From Aestuariibaculum sp. M13 (GTDB taxonomy: Bacteria; Bacteroidota; Bacteroidia; Flavobacteriales; Flavobacteriaceae), in NCBI RefSeq assembly GCF_024723255.1, contig NZ_JANIAC010000001.1, positions 697,548-761,547 of the forward strand: 64,000 nt of DNA, given 5' to 3'. Positions 1 through 7,946 of the stretch are shown piece after piece. The position numbers and the translations under genes are program-made. The notes beneath the pieces were generated by a model that did not search any database, was not told where the DNA came from, and saw only the letters and a list, made by a program, of their open reading frames with translations. Position 1 is the first letter of the stretch, and every line of letters begins with the position of its first letter.

Positions 1-503
1 CTCATTTTAAAAACCCGCCCGTTGTAAAGTTTAAATATGCTCCCTAAAGGCACTTCAAATATATAAGTTTTGTCGTTAGCTTCATCAAACTGTTTTAATG
101 CTAACGCTAAATTAACATCGGTATCGCTTGAGGCTTTCGGATTTTTAAAATGCCTTGCTAACAAAGGCAAAAGACTATCTGGAAAAATTTCAGGATTCAA
201 AAATGGTAACATTAAATGCTGAAAGGTTCGCTTCCATTCTATTCCGTGTGGTTTAATCAATCTGCCATAAGTCCTGTAAGCTTCAAAATGAGCAATCTCA
301 TGAATTAAGGTTATTAAAAACCGGTATTCATTTAAGTTTGAGTTTACGGTAATTTGATGCTTGCCGTTTGGCAATCTCATGTAATCCCCATGACGGGTCT
401 TACGTTCCTTTTTTACTTTAACAACTAAATCATCATGATTTAAAAGACTTATAACTTGTGGAATAGCATTTACCGGAATGTAATCTTGAAGTTTTTCATG
501 CAT
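1..503 (-). CDS. SprT-like zinc metalloprotein, C-terminus cut by window edge
   Basis: This reading frame is open from the ATG at 503 down to base 1, so only the first 167 residues are visible and the end lies outside the window. The SprT-family zinc site is present: HEIAH at residues 68-72, with a third likely ligand His86 in the KPHGIEW segment. SprT/SPRTN proteins are putative metalloproteases; in eukaryotes SPRTN clears DNA-protein crosslinks, but the role of the short bacterial versions is not settled. The frame starts 47 bases after the HAD phosphatase stop and has the same direction, so it is probably the last visible gene of the SDR-HAD unit. Family assignment is confident, function is not. 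Confidence 0.8.
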   Translation of the reverse strand, partial: MHEKLQDYIPVNAIPQVISLLNHDDLVVKVKKERKTRHGDYMRLPNGKHQITVNSNLNEYRFLITLIHEIAHFEAYRTYGRLIKPHGIEWKRTFQHLMLPFLNPEIFPDSLLPLLARHFKNPKASSDTDVNLALALKQFDEANDKTYIFEVPLGSIFKLYNGRVFKM

Positions 504-549
504 ATACACAAAAATAAGGGTTTTATTTTAAACCTCCTTTTATAACAAA

Positions 550-1185
550 TTAAATCATTTCAAGTAATTCATCCATACTAGAAAATGTCTTGGTTGCCAA
601 TCCTTTCAGGTCATTATAATAATCATGTTCTGTATAACCAAAAACATCGAAGCCACCATTTTTAGCGCCTTGAACACCTAATTTACTATCCTCAATTACC
701 AGACAATCTTCAGGTTTAAATCCCATAGTTTTTGCGGCAAGTAAAAACACATCGGGTTCTGGTTTCCATTTTCCAATGGTGTAACAACTAAATATTTTAC
801 CTTCAAAGGCATCTAAAAGTCCAACTAAACCAAGATTTAATCGGATTTTCTCAACCGTACCACTTGAAGCGACACAAAACGGGATATTTAATTGACTAAT
901 AACCTCCTTTATTCCTTTAATAGGCTGAACCGATTCGGTAAATTGTCTATCCAATTCTGTTCTATAATCCTTTTCAAAGCTATCAGGAACAGGCTCTGTT
1001 ACCAATGTTTTAATAAGATCTAAACAATGCCTAAAATGACTGCCCTTAAAATATTTCATGGCATAATCTAAATCGATATTAGCTCCATACCGATTAGCCA
1101 TATCTACCAACAATTGATTACTTATAACTTCGGTATCGACTAAAACACCATCGCAATCAAAAATAATACACTTGTACTGCTTCAT
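550..1185 (-). CDS. HAD-superfamily phosphatase / beta-phosphoglucomutase-like
   Basis: This is a 211-residue subfamily IA HAD hydrolase, a cytosolic Mg-dependent phosphatase or phosphosugar mutase. Motif I is FDCDGVLVDTE with nucleophile Asp10 and acid/base Asp12; motif II is VASSGT near Ser107/108; the motif III lysine lies in GKWKPEPD (about 141); motif IV is VIEDS (Glu165, Asp166). The region between motif I and II is the helical cap expected for this subfamily. The DTE at the end of motif I and the overall length fit beta-phosphoglucomutase-like proteins, but substrate cannot be read from sequence. The ATG at 1185 lies 4 bases after the stop of the SDR gene, so the two are co-transcribed. 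Confidence 0.88.
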   Translation of the reverse strand: MKQYKCIIFDCDGVLVDTEVISNQLLVDMANRYGANIDLDYAMKYFKGSHFRHCLDLIKTLVTEPVPDSFEKDYRTELDRQFTESVQPIKGIKEVISQLNIPFCVASSGTVEKIRLNLGLVGLLDAFEGKIFSCYTIGKWKPEPDVFLLAAKTMGFKPEDCLVIEDSKLGVQGAKNGGFDVFGYTEHDYYNDLKGLATKTFSSMDELLEMI

Positions 1186-1189
1186 AAGC

Positions 1190-1873
1190 TTAGGGTGTAG
1201 AATTAGACACCTGTAACATTTTACCGTTATAGTATTTATGTCCAGTTAATGAAAAGTCGAAAATATATTCTGCCATTTCTAAAGCTGAAGTTGAGGCCTG
1301 GTAACCAGGAAAAGCTTCTTCTAACATTTCTGTTTGTACGGCTCCAAGAGCTAATACGTTAAAGGAAATTCCAGATTCTTTATACTCTTCGGCTAACAAT
1401 TCTGTAAGGGTAATTACAGCACCTTTACTTGAACTATATGCAGCCAATCCGGGAAACTTCATACTGCCTTGGACACCGCCCATAGAACTAATAGTTACCG
1501 CATGACTTTTGGCTTTCATAAAAGGTAAAACTACTCTGGTTAATTCAGCAACACCAAACACATTGGTTTTATAAACCGCTTCAAAATCATTCATTGTAAT
1601 TTCAGAAAACGGCTTATTTACCAACATACCGGCATTATTAATTAAAACATCAACTTGTTGCCAATTGGTAGTTATAAAATCTTCAACTTGTTTATAAGCT
1701 TCAGCATTACTTAAGTCAAACGAAAATGTCGTTACATTCTCCAGATTTAAATGAGCTATTGGTTTTTCATTCCGCGAAAGCGCCAATACCTTATGTCCTG
1801 CTTTGGCGAACAATTGAACCAATTCAAAACCAATCCCTCTACTTGTTCCTGTTATAATGACATTTTTTTGCAT
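1190..1873 (-). CDS. SDR-family NAD(P)-dependent oxidoreductase
   Basis: This is a classical short-chain dehydrogenase/reductase of 227 residues when started at the ATG at 1873; a longer frame upstream begins only at a TTG and adds a non-family extension, so I reject it. The cofactor-binding TGTSRGIG (residues 8-15) is followed by NNAG and by the catalytic YSSSK, with the SSMGG serine upstream, giving the full Ser-Tyr-Lys set. The substrate is unknown. It is the first gene of a minus-strand unit with the HAD phosphatase and the SprT-like gene, and is divergent from the AraC-type regulator at 2014. Confidence 0.88.
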   Translation of the reverse strand: MQKNVIITGTSRGIGFELVQLFAKAGHKVLALSRNEKPIAHLNLENVTTFSFDLSNAEAYKQVEDFITTNWQQVDVLINNAGMLVNKPFSEITMNDFEAVYKTNVFGVAELTRVVLPFMKAKSHAVTISSMGGVQGSMKFPGLAAYSSSKGAVITLTELLAEEYKESGISFNVLALGAVQTEMLEEAFPGYQASTSALEMAEYIFDFSLTGHKYYNGKMLQVSNSTP

Positions 1874-2013
1874 CTCTTTGAATTTGTGGATAAAGATAAA
1901 AAAGTTCAATATGCCACTAAAATTTAAACCTTAGTATTTCTTATTGTTGTATTACATCGAATAGAATTGCACAACTAACTGTAAATCATTAATTTGTATG
2001 AAAATTTTGAATC

Positions 2014-3096
2014 ATGCCTATATTTATGGATCGTCACGATGTCGCGGAAAGCGTTTCGGCTGAAGTGTTGGCAGAGATACATCAGGAAGACTTAAAAATA
2101 GAACACGAATATGGTTGCCGTGGTTTTACCTATTGGTTTGACCAGAAACGTAAAAATGTGTTTTGCCTTATTGAAGCACCAAACAAAGAGGCTATTACAC
2201 GCATGCACAAACATGCTCATGGAGATGTTCCTAATACCATCATAGAAGTTGAACCTACAATTGTAGAATCTTTTCTTGGCAGAATTTCAGATCCTGAAAA
2301 AACGGAAAATACCGAACTAAATTTAATTAACGATTCTGCATATCGAATTTTAATGGTTATTCACATTAATACCCAATTAAATAAAACCAATGAATTAAAA
2401 GCTATTTCTAAAAATTTAAATAGGAAAATAAAGAAACTATTGGAAAATAGTCATGGCAATATTGTAAAGAAAGATAACACTACTTATTTAGTTTCATTTA
2501 AATCTGTAATTAATGCCGTTAACAGTGCACTTGAAATCGAATCAGATATAATTCCTAATCATTTAACATCATCGGGGAATTTAAAAATAGGTATTGCATC
2601 AGGAGAACCTGTAACCAACAAACCAGAGATATTTCAGGAGACCATTACGTTAACCAATAGAATGTGCAGTTTTGTAAATGCAAACATTAGCGTTTCTTAC
2701 GAAGTGAAAAGCCTTTACGAAAGTGAACAAATACATTCCATTTCTAAAAGTTCACAAATCCGGGTTTTAACCCCTTCTGAAGAAAAATTTCTGAATCAAT
2801 TAATGGATGAAATTGAAACCTCCTGGCAAAATCCGGAATTTAATATTGATCGTTTCAGTGAAAATCTAGGCTACAGTAAAAGTCAACTCTACAGAAAACT
2901 AACCAATCTAACAGGGAAATCCCCTAACACTTTTATTAGAGATTACCGCTTGAATCAAGCCTTAAAATTAATAAATGACCAACAAGGCAACATTTCAGAA
3001 ATAGCTTTTGAAACAGGTTTTAACAGCTTAGCTTATTTCTCAAAATGTTTCAAAAACAAATACGGCATTCTCCCTTCAAAACACGTTCAACAATAA
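2014..3096 (+). CDS. DUF4242 - cyclase-like - AraC HTH fusion regulator
   Basis: This 360-residue protein has three parts. Residues 1-92 resemble DUF4242 (ferredoxin-like, including the nickel-binding SCO4226 type). Residues about 108-240 read like a class III nucleotide cyclase fold: a first strand RILMVIHINTQ, a helix pair, then KIGIASGEPV followed by FQETITLTNRM and ISVSYEV, which parallels the cyclase signature for the GxHxGE strand and the Vn-AaR helix. The metal-binding Asp of the first strand is replaced (His-Ile-Asn), so catalysis is unlikely. Residues 256-358 are an AraC-type double helix-turn-helix. No signal peptide is present, so it is a cytoplasmic transcription factor, perhaps sensing through the first two domains. 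The DUF4242 genes and the globin that follow on the same strand are its likely targets. Confidence 0.75.
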   Translation: MPIFMDRHDVAESVSAEVLAEIHQEDLKIEHEYGCRGFTYWFDQKRKNVFCLIEAPNKEAITRMHKHAHGDVPNTIIEVEPTIVESFLGRISDPEKTENTELNLINDSAYRILMVIHINTQLNKTNELKAISKNLNRKIKKLLENSHGNIVKKDNTTYLVSFKSVINAVNSALEIESDIIPNHLTSSGNLKIGIASGEPVTNKPEIFQETITLTNRMCSFVNANISVSYEVKSLYESEQIHSISKSSQIRVLTPSEEKFLNQLMDEIETSWQNPEFNIDRFSENLGYSKSQLYRKLTNLTGKSPNTFIRDYRLNQALKLINDQQGNISEIAFETGFNSLAYFSKCFKNKYGILPSKHVQQ

Positions 3097-3173
3097 ACAA
3101 AATACTAATTACCTATGACTTAAAATTTATAATTTTTGAATTATTTGTAGAAATAGTTTTCATATCAAGGGTA

Positions 3174-3181
3174 TAATTTTG
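3174..3181 (+). promoter_or_regulatory. Bacteroidetes -7 element upstream of periplasmic DUF4242 gene
   Basis: TAATTTTG matches the Bacteroidetes -7 consensus TAnnTTTG exactly and lies 38 bases before the ATG at 3220, leaving a short leader. No clear TTG was found at the -33 spacing, so the assignment rests on the -7 element only. Confidence 0.45.
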
Positions 3182-3219
3182 AGATGTAACCAAATTATTT
3201 AACCCTAAAACCAATAATT

Positions 3220-3615
3220 ATGAAAACTTTTAAATTTGTTTTACTCTTAGCCCTAGCACTTACTTCATTTCAATTATTCGCTCAGGAAAAGTCAATTCCG
3301 GATGCTTTACGAGAAAATACGACATTAAAAAGTCAAAGTATGTACGTTATTGAGCGAGAAATTCCTAACTTAGAGTCATGGTCTGCCGAAGACCTTAAAG
3401 CAGCTTCACAAACCTCTTGTGGAGTTCTAAAAAAAATGGGACCAAAAATCACTTGGCTTCATAGCTATGTTACTGGAGATAAAATGTATTGCGTTTATCT
3501 TGCAGAAAGTAAAGATCTGGTAAAAGAGCATGCCGAAAAAGGAGGATTTCCTGTAAATTATGTTGCAAAAGTTTCAACCGTAATCGATCCTTCCACTTCA
3601 GGCGAAACTTACTAG
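3220..3615 (+). CDS. Exported DUF4242 protein
   Basis: This is a 131-residue protein with a clear Sec signal peptide (MKTFKF, then a hydrophobic run) and a probable signal peptidase I site after LFA before QEK at about residue 21. The mature part is one DUF4242 domain (about 42-128) with the family's conserved TSC (Thr-Ser-Cys), HSYV and EHA segments. It is closely related to the cytoplasmic-looking copy at 4116: both contain YVIEREIP, SAEDLK, TSC, HSYVT, YCVY and GGFP in the same order. DUF4242 members such as SCO4226 bind nickel; whether this one does is not known. It follows the AraC-DUF4242 regulator by 123 bases. Confidence 0.8.
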   Translation: MKTFKFVLLLALALTSFQLFAQEKSIPDALRENTTLKSQSMYVIEREIPNLESWSAEDLKAASQTSCGVLKKMGPKITWLHSYVTGDKMYCVYLAESKDLVKEHAEKGGFPVNYVAKVSTVIDPSTSGETY

Positions 3616-3667
3616 AAATTTAAAATCTTATGTTATTGTCCTAAACAATGAGCTAATTTTCATTTCA

Positions 3668-3696
3668 TTGTCTCTATTCTACTAGTGATGCTTTTG
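3668..3696 (+). promoter_or_regulatory. Candidate promoter of truncated haemoglobin gene
   Basis: TTG at 3668-3670 is followed after 18 bases by TGCTTTTG at 3689-3696, one mismatch from TAnnTTTG. The spacing is typical for Bacteroidetes promoters and the ATG of the globin gene is 20 bases downstream. Confidence 0.35.
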
Positions 3697-3716
3697 CTAC
3701 ATAAAAACATAAAATT

Positions 3717-4091
3717 ATGTCAAAATCACTTTACGAAAGATTAGGCGGAAATGACGGTATTTCAGCCATAGTTAGACGAGCCATTAGTATTCATATGGAA
3801 AATCCTGATATTAATGCACGCTTTTTACCCTACAAAGAACGACCTGAATACTTTGAAACCGTTGTGCAACACAGCATCAATTTTTTCAATTCAGGAAGTG
3901 GCGGTCCTGCTGTATATGAAGGCAGGGATATGGAAACAGCTCACCGCGGGATGAACATAAGCCCTAAGGAGTACATGTGTGCCATTGATGATATTTTTAT
4001 TGCCTTAGACGAACATAAAATTGATGACGACACAAAAAAAGATGTTCTCGCTGTTTTATGGTCTTTAAAAGGAATGATTATCGCTAAATAA
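3717..4091 (+). CDS. Truncated haemoglobin (group I-like)
   Basis: This 124-residue protein is a 2-over-2 truncated globin. It opens with the family's SLYERLGG, has the FLPY and GGP/YEGR segments of the E-helix region, and a proximal haem His76 in TAHRGMNIS. Length fits the group I family (about 115-130). Members bind O2 or NO and are often linked to nitrosative stress, but the ligand chemistry cannot be read here. It lies between two DUF4242 genes and 24 bases before the second one, so at least the globin and the downstream DUF4242 gene look co-transcribed. Confidence 0.85.
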   Translation: MSKSLYERLGGNDGISAIVRRAISIHMENPDINARFLPYKERPEYFETVVQHSINFFNSGSGGPAVYEGRDMETAHRGMNISPKEYMCAIDDIFIALDEHKIDDDTKKDVLAVLWSLKGMIIAK

Positions 4092-4115
4092 TAACCTTTT
4101 TAAACCTTTTAAATT

Positions 4116-4388
4116 ATGCCAAAATACGTTATAGAAAGAGAAATACCAGGAGCTGGTAAACTTTCTGCTGAAGACTTAAAATCGATTTCGAAAACCTCCT
4201 GTAAGGTCCTTCAAAATCTGGGTCCTGAAATTAACTGGGTACACAGTTATGTTACCGAAAATAAAATTTATTGTGTGTACATAGCTCCAAATAAAGAACT
4301 CGTAGAAGAACATGCAAAACAGGGTGGATTTCCTGCAAATATGATAAGTACGGTTTCTACTATTATAGATCCCGTGACTTCTGAATAG
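4116..4388 (+). CDS. Cytoplasmic DUF4242 protein
   Basis: This is a stand-alone DUF4242 domain of 90 residues with no signal peptide. It is a paralogue of the exported protein at 3220, with the same YVIEREIP, SAEDLK, TSC, HSYVT and GGFP blocks; the two differ mainly by the presence or absence of the leader. It starts 24 bases after the globin stop and is followed by a strong bidirectional hairpin, so it closes this transcription unit. The duplicate pair suggests one copy acts in the envelope and the other inside the cell on the same ligand; the ligand, possibly a metal, is inferred from family members only. Confidence 0.8.
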   Translation: MPKYVIEREIPGAGKLSAEDLKSISKTSCKVLQNLGPEINWVHSYVTENKIYCVYIAPNKELVEEHAKQGGFPANMISTVSTIIDPVTSE

Positions 4389-4419
4389 TTTAAAACATAT
4401 AACTTTTCAATGAAAAATT

Positions 4420-4453
4420 AAAAAGCCTGATTCAAAATTGAATCAGGCTTTTT
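4420..4453. terminator. Bidirectional terminator between DUF4242 gene and pdhC
   Basis: A perfect inverted repeat has 16-base arms (4420-4435 and 4438-4453) around AA, with a GCCTGATTCAA core, an A-run on the left and a T-run on the right. It can end both the plus-strand DUF4242 unit and the minus-strand pyruvate dehydrogenase unit. Confidence 0.85.
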
Positions 4454-4499
4454 AAATATTATATAACTAAATTCCGAATTAAATTATTCAGAATAAGGA

Positions 4500-6128
4500 T
4501 TACACTAACATTGTAACAGGGTTCTCAATATATCCTTTTAAAGTTTGAAGGAACTGAGCTCCTGTAGCACCATCAATAGTTCTGTGATCGCAAGCTAATG
4601 ATAATTTCATTGTGTGACCAACAACTATCTGACCATTTTTAACCACAGGTTTTTCTACAATATTACCAACAGATAAGATTGCTGAATTTGGTTGATTGAT
4701 AATTGATGTAAATGTATCGATACCAAACATACCTAAGTTAGAAACAGTAAATGTACTACCTTCCATTTCAGCAGGTGTTAATTTCTTATTTCTTGCTTTA
4801 CCAGCTAATTCTTTAACAGCAGCACCAATTTGCGGTAAAGTTTGCTCGTTGGCAAATTTCACAACAGGCACAACTAATCCGTCTGGCACAGCTACAGCAA
4901 CACCAACATGAACATGGTTATTTAAACGCATCTTATCTGCAAACCACTGAGAGTTTACTTGTGGATGTTGTTTTAATGCTAAAGCACAAGCTTTAACAAC
5001 CATATCGTTGAATGATATTTTTGTATCTGGAATTGTGTTGAATTGTGCACGGAATGCCATAGCATTTTCCATATCGAATTCTACACTTAGGTAATAATGT
5101 GGTGCAGAGAATTTAGAATTTGTTAATGCCTTAGCAATTGCTTTGCGCATTTGCGAGTTTGGTACATCTTCAAAATCTTCTTGTCCTGCTGGCACAAATT
5201 TACCAATAGCTGCAGCTCCTTGAGCTGGCTCGTAGTTCTCAACATCGTATTTCACAATACGTCCGTTTTCACCAGTACCTTGTATTTTAGTTAAGTTGAT
5301 ACCTTTTTCTTCAGCAATTTTCTTAGCTAATGGCGACACAAATACACGTCCATTTTCAGTAACAGGTGTAGCAGCTCTTTTCGCTGGTTTCTCAGCTACC
5401 GGAGCTGACACAGGAGCAGCTTTAGGGGCTTCTGCTTTAACTTCAGCTTTAGGAGCTTCTTCTGCTTTTGCAGCAGGAGCAGCAACAGTAAAGTTAGCAG
5501 CAACACCAGAAACATCAGTTCCTGCAGGGCCAATAATAGCTAATAATGAATCTACTTTTGCAGATTCACCTTCCTGTAAACCTATGTGTAATAAAGTACC
5601 TGATTGAAACGATTCGAACTCCATAGTCGCCTTATCTGTTTCAATTTCTGCTAAAATATCACCTTCAGAAACCTGATCACCTACTTTCTTTAACCAAGTA
5701 GCAACGGTTCCTTCTTCCATAGTATCACTTAAACGTGGCATCGTTACCACGATAACACCTTCTGGTAAAGCAACAGCAGGAGCTTCTTCTTTAACTTCTG
5801 CAGGAGCAGTCTCAGCAATAGCAGGAGCTTCTTCTTTTGCCGGAGCAGCTGGCGCTGAACCTCCGCTTAAAAGTGCAGAAATATCTTCACCTTCTTCTCC
5901 TATAATTGCTAAAAGTTCATCTACCTTAGTAGTTTCACCTTCCTGAACCCCAATATGAAGTAATGTCCCTTCATTAAAAGATTCAAATTCCATAGTGGCT
6001 TTATCTGTTTCAATTTCAGCTAAAATATCACCCTCTGCAACCTTGTCACCAACTTTTTTTAACCAAGCTGCAACAGTTCCTTCTTCCATTGTATCGCTTA
6101 AACGCGGCATATTTACTACTATAGCCAT
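4500..6128 (-). CDS. pdhC: Pyruvate dehydrogenase E2, dihydrolipoamide acetyltransferase
   Basis: E2 transfers the acetyl group from lipoamide to CoA at the core of the pyruvate dehydrogenase complex. The 542 residues hold two lipoyl domains (about 2-77 and 126-201) with lipoyl-lysines Lys43 and Lys166, both in ETDKATMEFES; each is followed by an Ala/Pro/Glu/Lys-rich flexible linker. A peripheral-subunit-binding domain sits at about 263-298, and the catalytic domain fills about 315-542, with the active-site DHRTIDG (His515, Asp519) near the C-terminus. The gene starts 3 bases after the E1 alpha stop. The linkers' biased codons create long but meaningless frames on the opposite strand. Confidence 0.95.
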   Translation of the reverse strand: MAIVVNMPRLSDTMEEGTVAAWLKKVGDKVAEGDILAEIETDKATMEFESFNEGTLLHIGVQEGETTKVDELLAIIGEEGEDISALLSGGSAPAAPAKEEAPAIAETAPAEVKEEAPAVALPEGVIVVTMPRLSDTMEEGTVATWLKKVGDQVSEGDILAEIETDKATMEFESFQSGTLLHIGLQEGESAKVDSLLAIIGPAGTDVSGVAANFTVAAPAAKAEEAPKAEVKAEAPKAAPVSAPVAEKPAKRAATPVTENGRVFVSPLAKKIAEEKGINLTKIQGTGENGRIVKYDVENYEPAQGAAAIGKFVPAGQEDFEDVPNSQMRKAIAKALTNSKFSAPHYYLSVEFDMENAMAFRAQFNTIPDTKISFNDMVVKACALALKQHPQVNSQWFADKMRLNNHVHVGVAVAVPDGLVVPVVKFANEQTLPQIGAAVKELAGKARNKKLTPAEMEGSTFTVSNLGMFGIDTFTSIINQPNSAILSVGNIVEKPVVKNGQIVVGHTMKLSLACDHRTIDGATGAQFLQTLKGYIENPVTMLV

Positions 6129-6131
6129 ATC

Positions 6132-7130
6132 TTATAATTTATGTTGAATAAATGGATAATCTTCCTGTTCGTAAACTACATCGTACATCACGCTCTTTTC
6201 TGGCCATGGAGACTCTTCTGCGAATTTCTCACATTCAGAAACACGATCTTTAACACGCTTATCGATAACCTTAATTTCCTCTTCGGTAGCATATCCTTCA
6301 GCAAGGATAACATCTAATACCTGAGTAATAGGATCTATTTTTTTGTACTCTTCTACCTCATCTTTAGTTCTGTAGTGCTGAGCATCACTCATAGAGTGAC
6401 CTCTATAACGGTATGTTTTAAGCTCTAAGAACGTTGGTCCGCCACCTTTACGAGCACGTTGAATAGCCTCATCGAATGCTTCAGCTACCTTGATAGGATT
6501 CATTCCATCAACCGGAGCACTAGGCATGTCATAACCTAAACCTAATTTCCAAACATCGGTGTGATTTGCTGTACGCTCTACCGAAGTACCCATAGCATAT
6601 CCGTTGTTTTCACAAACGAATACAACCGGTAAATTCCAAAGCATCGCTAAGTTGAATGTTTCGTGTAGTGATCCCTGACGAGCAGCACCATCACCAAAAC
6701 AACAAAGTGTTACAGCATCACTTCCGTGATATTTATCTCCAAAAGCAATACCTGCTCCTAATGGAATTTGTCCTCCTACGATACCGTGACCACCATAAAA
6801 ACGGTGTTCTTTAGAAAATATGTGCATAGAACCTCCTAAACCTTGAGATGTTCCGGTTCCTTTACCATATAACTCTGCCATAACACGTTTAGGATCTACT
6901 CCCATACCTATTGGTTGAACGTGATTTCTATAAGCAGTAATCATTTTATCTTTTGTCAAATCCATAGCGTGTAAAGCTCCAGCTAACACTGCTTCTTGAC
7001 CATTGTATAAGTGAAGAAATCCTCTTACTTTTTGTTGTATGTAAACTGCAGCTAGTTTATCTTCAAACTTTCTCCAGAACAACATGTCTTCATACCATTT
7101 GAGGTAAACCTCTTTTGTGATTTTTTGCAT
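6132..7130 (-). CDS. pdhA: Pyruvate dehydrogenase E1 alpha subunit
   Basis: E1 alpha decarboxylates pyruvate with thiamine diphosphate and hands the acetyl group to E2. At 332 residues it has usual length, and the ThDP motif is intact: GDG at 146-148 and the closing NN at 175-176. The phosphorylation-loop-like region YRGHSMSDAQ is conserved. No E1 beta gene is present next to it, so beta must be encoded elsewhere in the genome. It is the first gene of a two-gene unit with pdhC, behind a well-formed promoter at 7164-7192. Confidence 0.95.
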   Translation of the reverse strand: MQKITKEVYLKWYEDMLFWRKFEDKLAAVYIQQKVRGFLHLYNGQEAVLAGALHAMDLTKDKMITAYRNHVQPIGMGVDPKRVMAELYGKGTGTSQGLGGSMHIFSKEHRFYGGHGIVGGQIPLGAGIAFGDKYHGSDAVTLCCFGDGAARQGSLHETFNLAMLWNLPVVFVCENNGYAMGTSVERTANHTDVWKLGLGYDMPSAPVDGMNPIKVAEAFDEAIQRARKGGGPTFLELKTYRYRGHSMSDAQHYRTKDEVEEYKKIDPITQVLDVILAEGYATEEEIKVIDKRVKDRVSECEKFAEESPWPEKSVMYDVVYEQEDYPFIQHKL

Positions 7131-7163
7131 CGACTAATTTCTAGGTTTTACTTAAGCGAGATA

Positions 7164-7192
7164 CAAAAGTAATACATTGACAGCTATTGCAA
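7164..7192 (-). promoter_or_regulatory. Promoter of pdhA-pdhC
   Basis: On the minus strand, TTG (7192-7190) is followed after 18 bases by TACTTTTG (7171-7164), an exact match to the Bacteroidetes TTG-N-TAnnTTTG promoter. It lies 33 bases before the pdhA ATG. Confidence 0.65.
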
Positions 7193-7341
7193 AAACAGAA
7201 ACTACTTAAAGTAAAAAAAAATGTCAAAAAAAAAACGCTTGATCCTCAACTTTGTCATTTTTTCAACATTTCATAAAAAACGTTATACTTTTTAAAATTT
7301 CAAACGTTTAACCAAGCCTATTATTTGCACTTTTTAGAAAA

Positions 7342-7824
7342 TTAAAGTGCTGATTTATCAAAAACGAAAGGGAGTAAATTCTTGAGAGATTTAGACATAG
7401 CCACTTTACCGGTTTCACCCATAAAATAGATTTCAATGAGCTGCTTTTGCTTAATCTCATATTCTGCGATTGCCTGCCTGCAAGCGCCACAGGGCGGAAT
7501 AGGCTCCAGAGTTGGTTTATTTATTGACGTCGCCGATATAGCCATTTTTAGTACGGCTGCTTCAGGATAATTGGCTCCCGCATAATAAATGGCGGTTCGT
7601 TCGGCACAAAGCCCTGAAGGATAAGACGCATTCTCTTGATTATTACCCGAGACTATCTCGCCGTTATTTAATAACAATGCAGCTCCTACATTAAACTTAG
7701 AATACGGCGCATAAGCCTTATTCCTTGCTTCAACCGCCCTTTCCATTAAATTTATAATATCCTTTGGCAACTCATTTATTGTATCGTAAACCTGCAATAC
7801 AGTTTCTATTTTTATTTTCTTCAT
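7342..7824 (-). CDS. cdd: Cytidine deaminase
   Basis: This enzyme deaminates cytidine and deoxycytidine to uridine and deoxyuridine in pyrimidine salvage. I start it at the ATG at 7824 (160 residues); an upstream in-frame GTG at 7854 adds ten residues that are not family-like. The zinc site is complete: Cys73 and catalytic Glu75 in CAERTAI, and Cys112 and Cys115 in PCGACRQ. Length is slightly above the 130-140 of small tetrameric deaminases because of an N-terminal helix. It stands alone, downstream of the porU-porV terminator. Confidence 0.92.
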   Translation of the reverse strand: MKKIKIETVLQVYDTINELPKDIINLMERAVEARNKAYAPYSKFNVGAALLLNNGEIVSGNNQENASYPSGLCAERTAIYYAGANYPEAAVLKMAISATSINKPTLEPIPPCGACRQAIAEYEIKQKQLIEIYFMGETGKVAMSKSLKNLLPFVFDKSAL

Positions 7825-7890
7825 AAGCTTTATGTCAACTTCAGCGAAGTACACTCCCGCTTCAATAAAGTTAAGAAACTATTACAAACA

Positions 7891-7921
7891 AAAAAACTAT
7901 TGCTACTGGCAATAGTTTTTT
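7891..7921 (-). terminator. Terminator after porV
   Basis: The inverted repeat has 13-base arms 7891-7903 and 7909-7921 (CTATTGC/GCAATAG cores with A/T runs) around a 5-base loop. It sits 26 bases past the porV stop and can end the porU-porV transcript. Confidence 0.8.
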
Positions 7922-7946
7922 TGTTATTCTGAATTTTCAAAATATT

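Noticed and set aside
4696-5607. Long plus-strand frames opposite pdhC
   Set aside because: They mirror the Ala/Pro/Glu linkers and catalytic domain of E2; no family signature, and pdhC is certain.
7308-7490. Frame overlapping the end of cdd
   Set aside because: It is out of frame with the conserved deaminase and lacks any recognisable feature.
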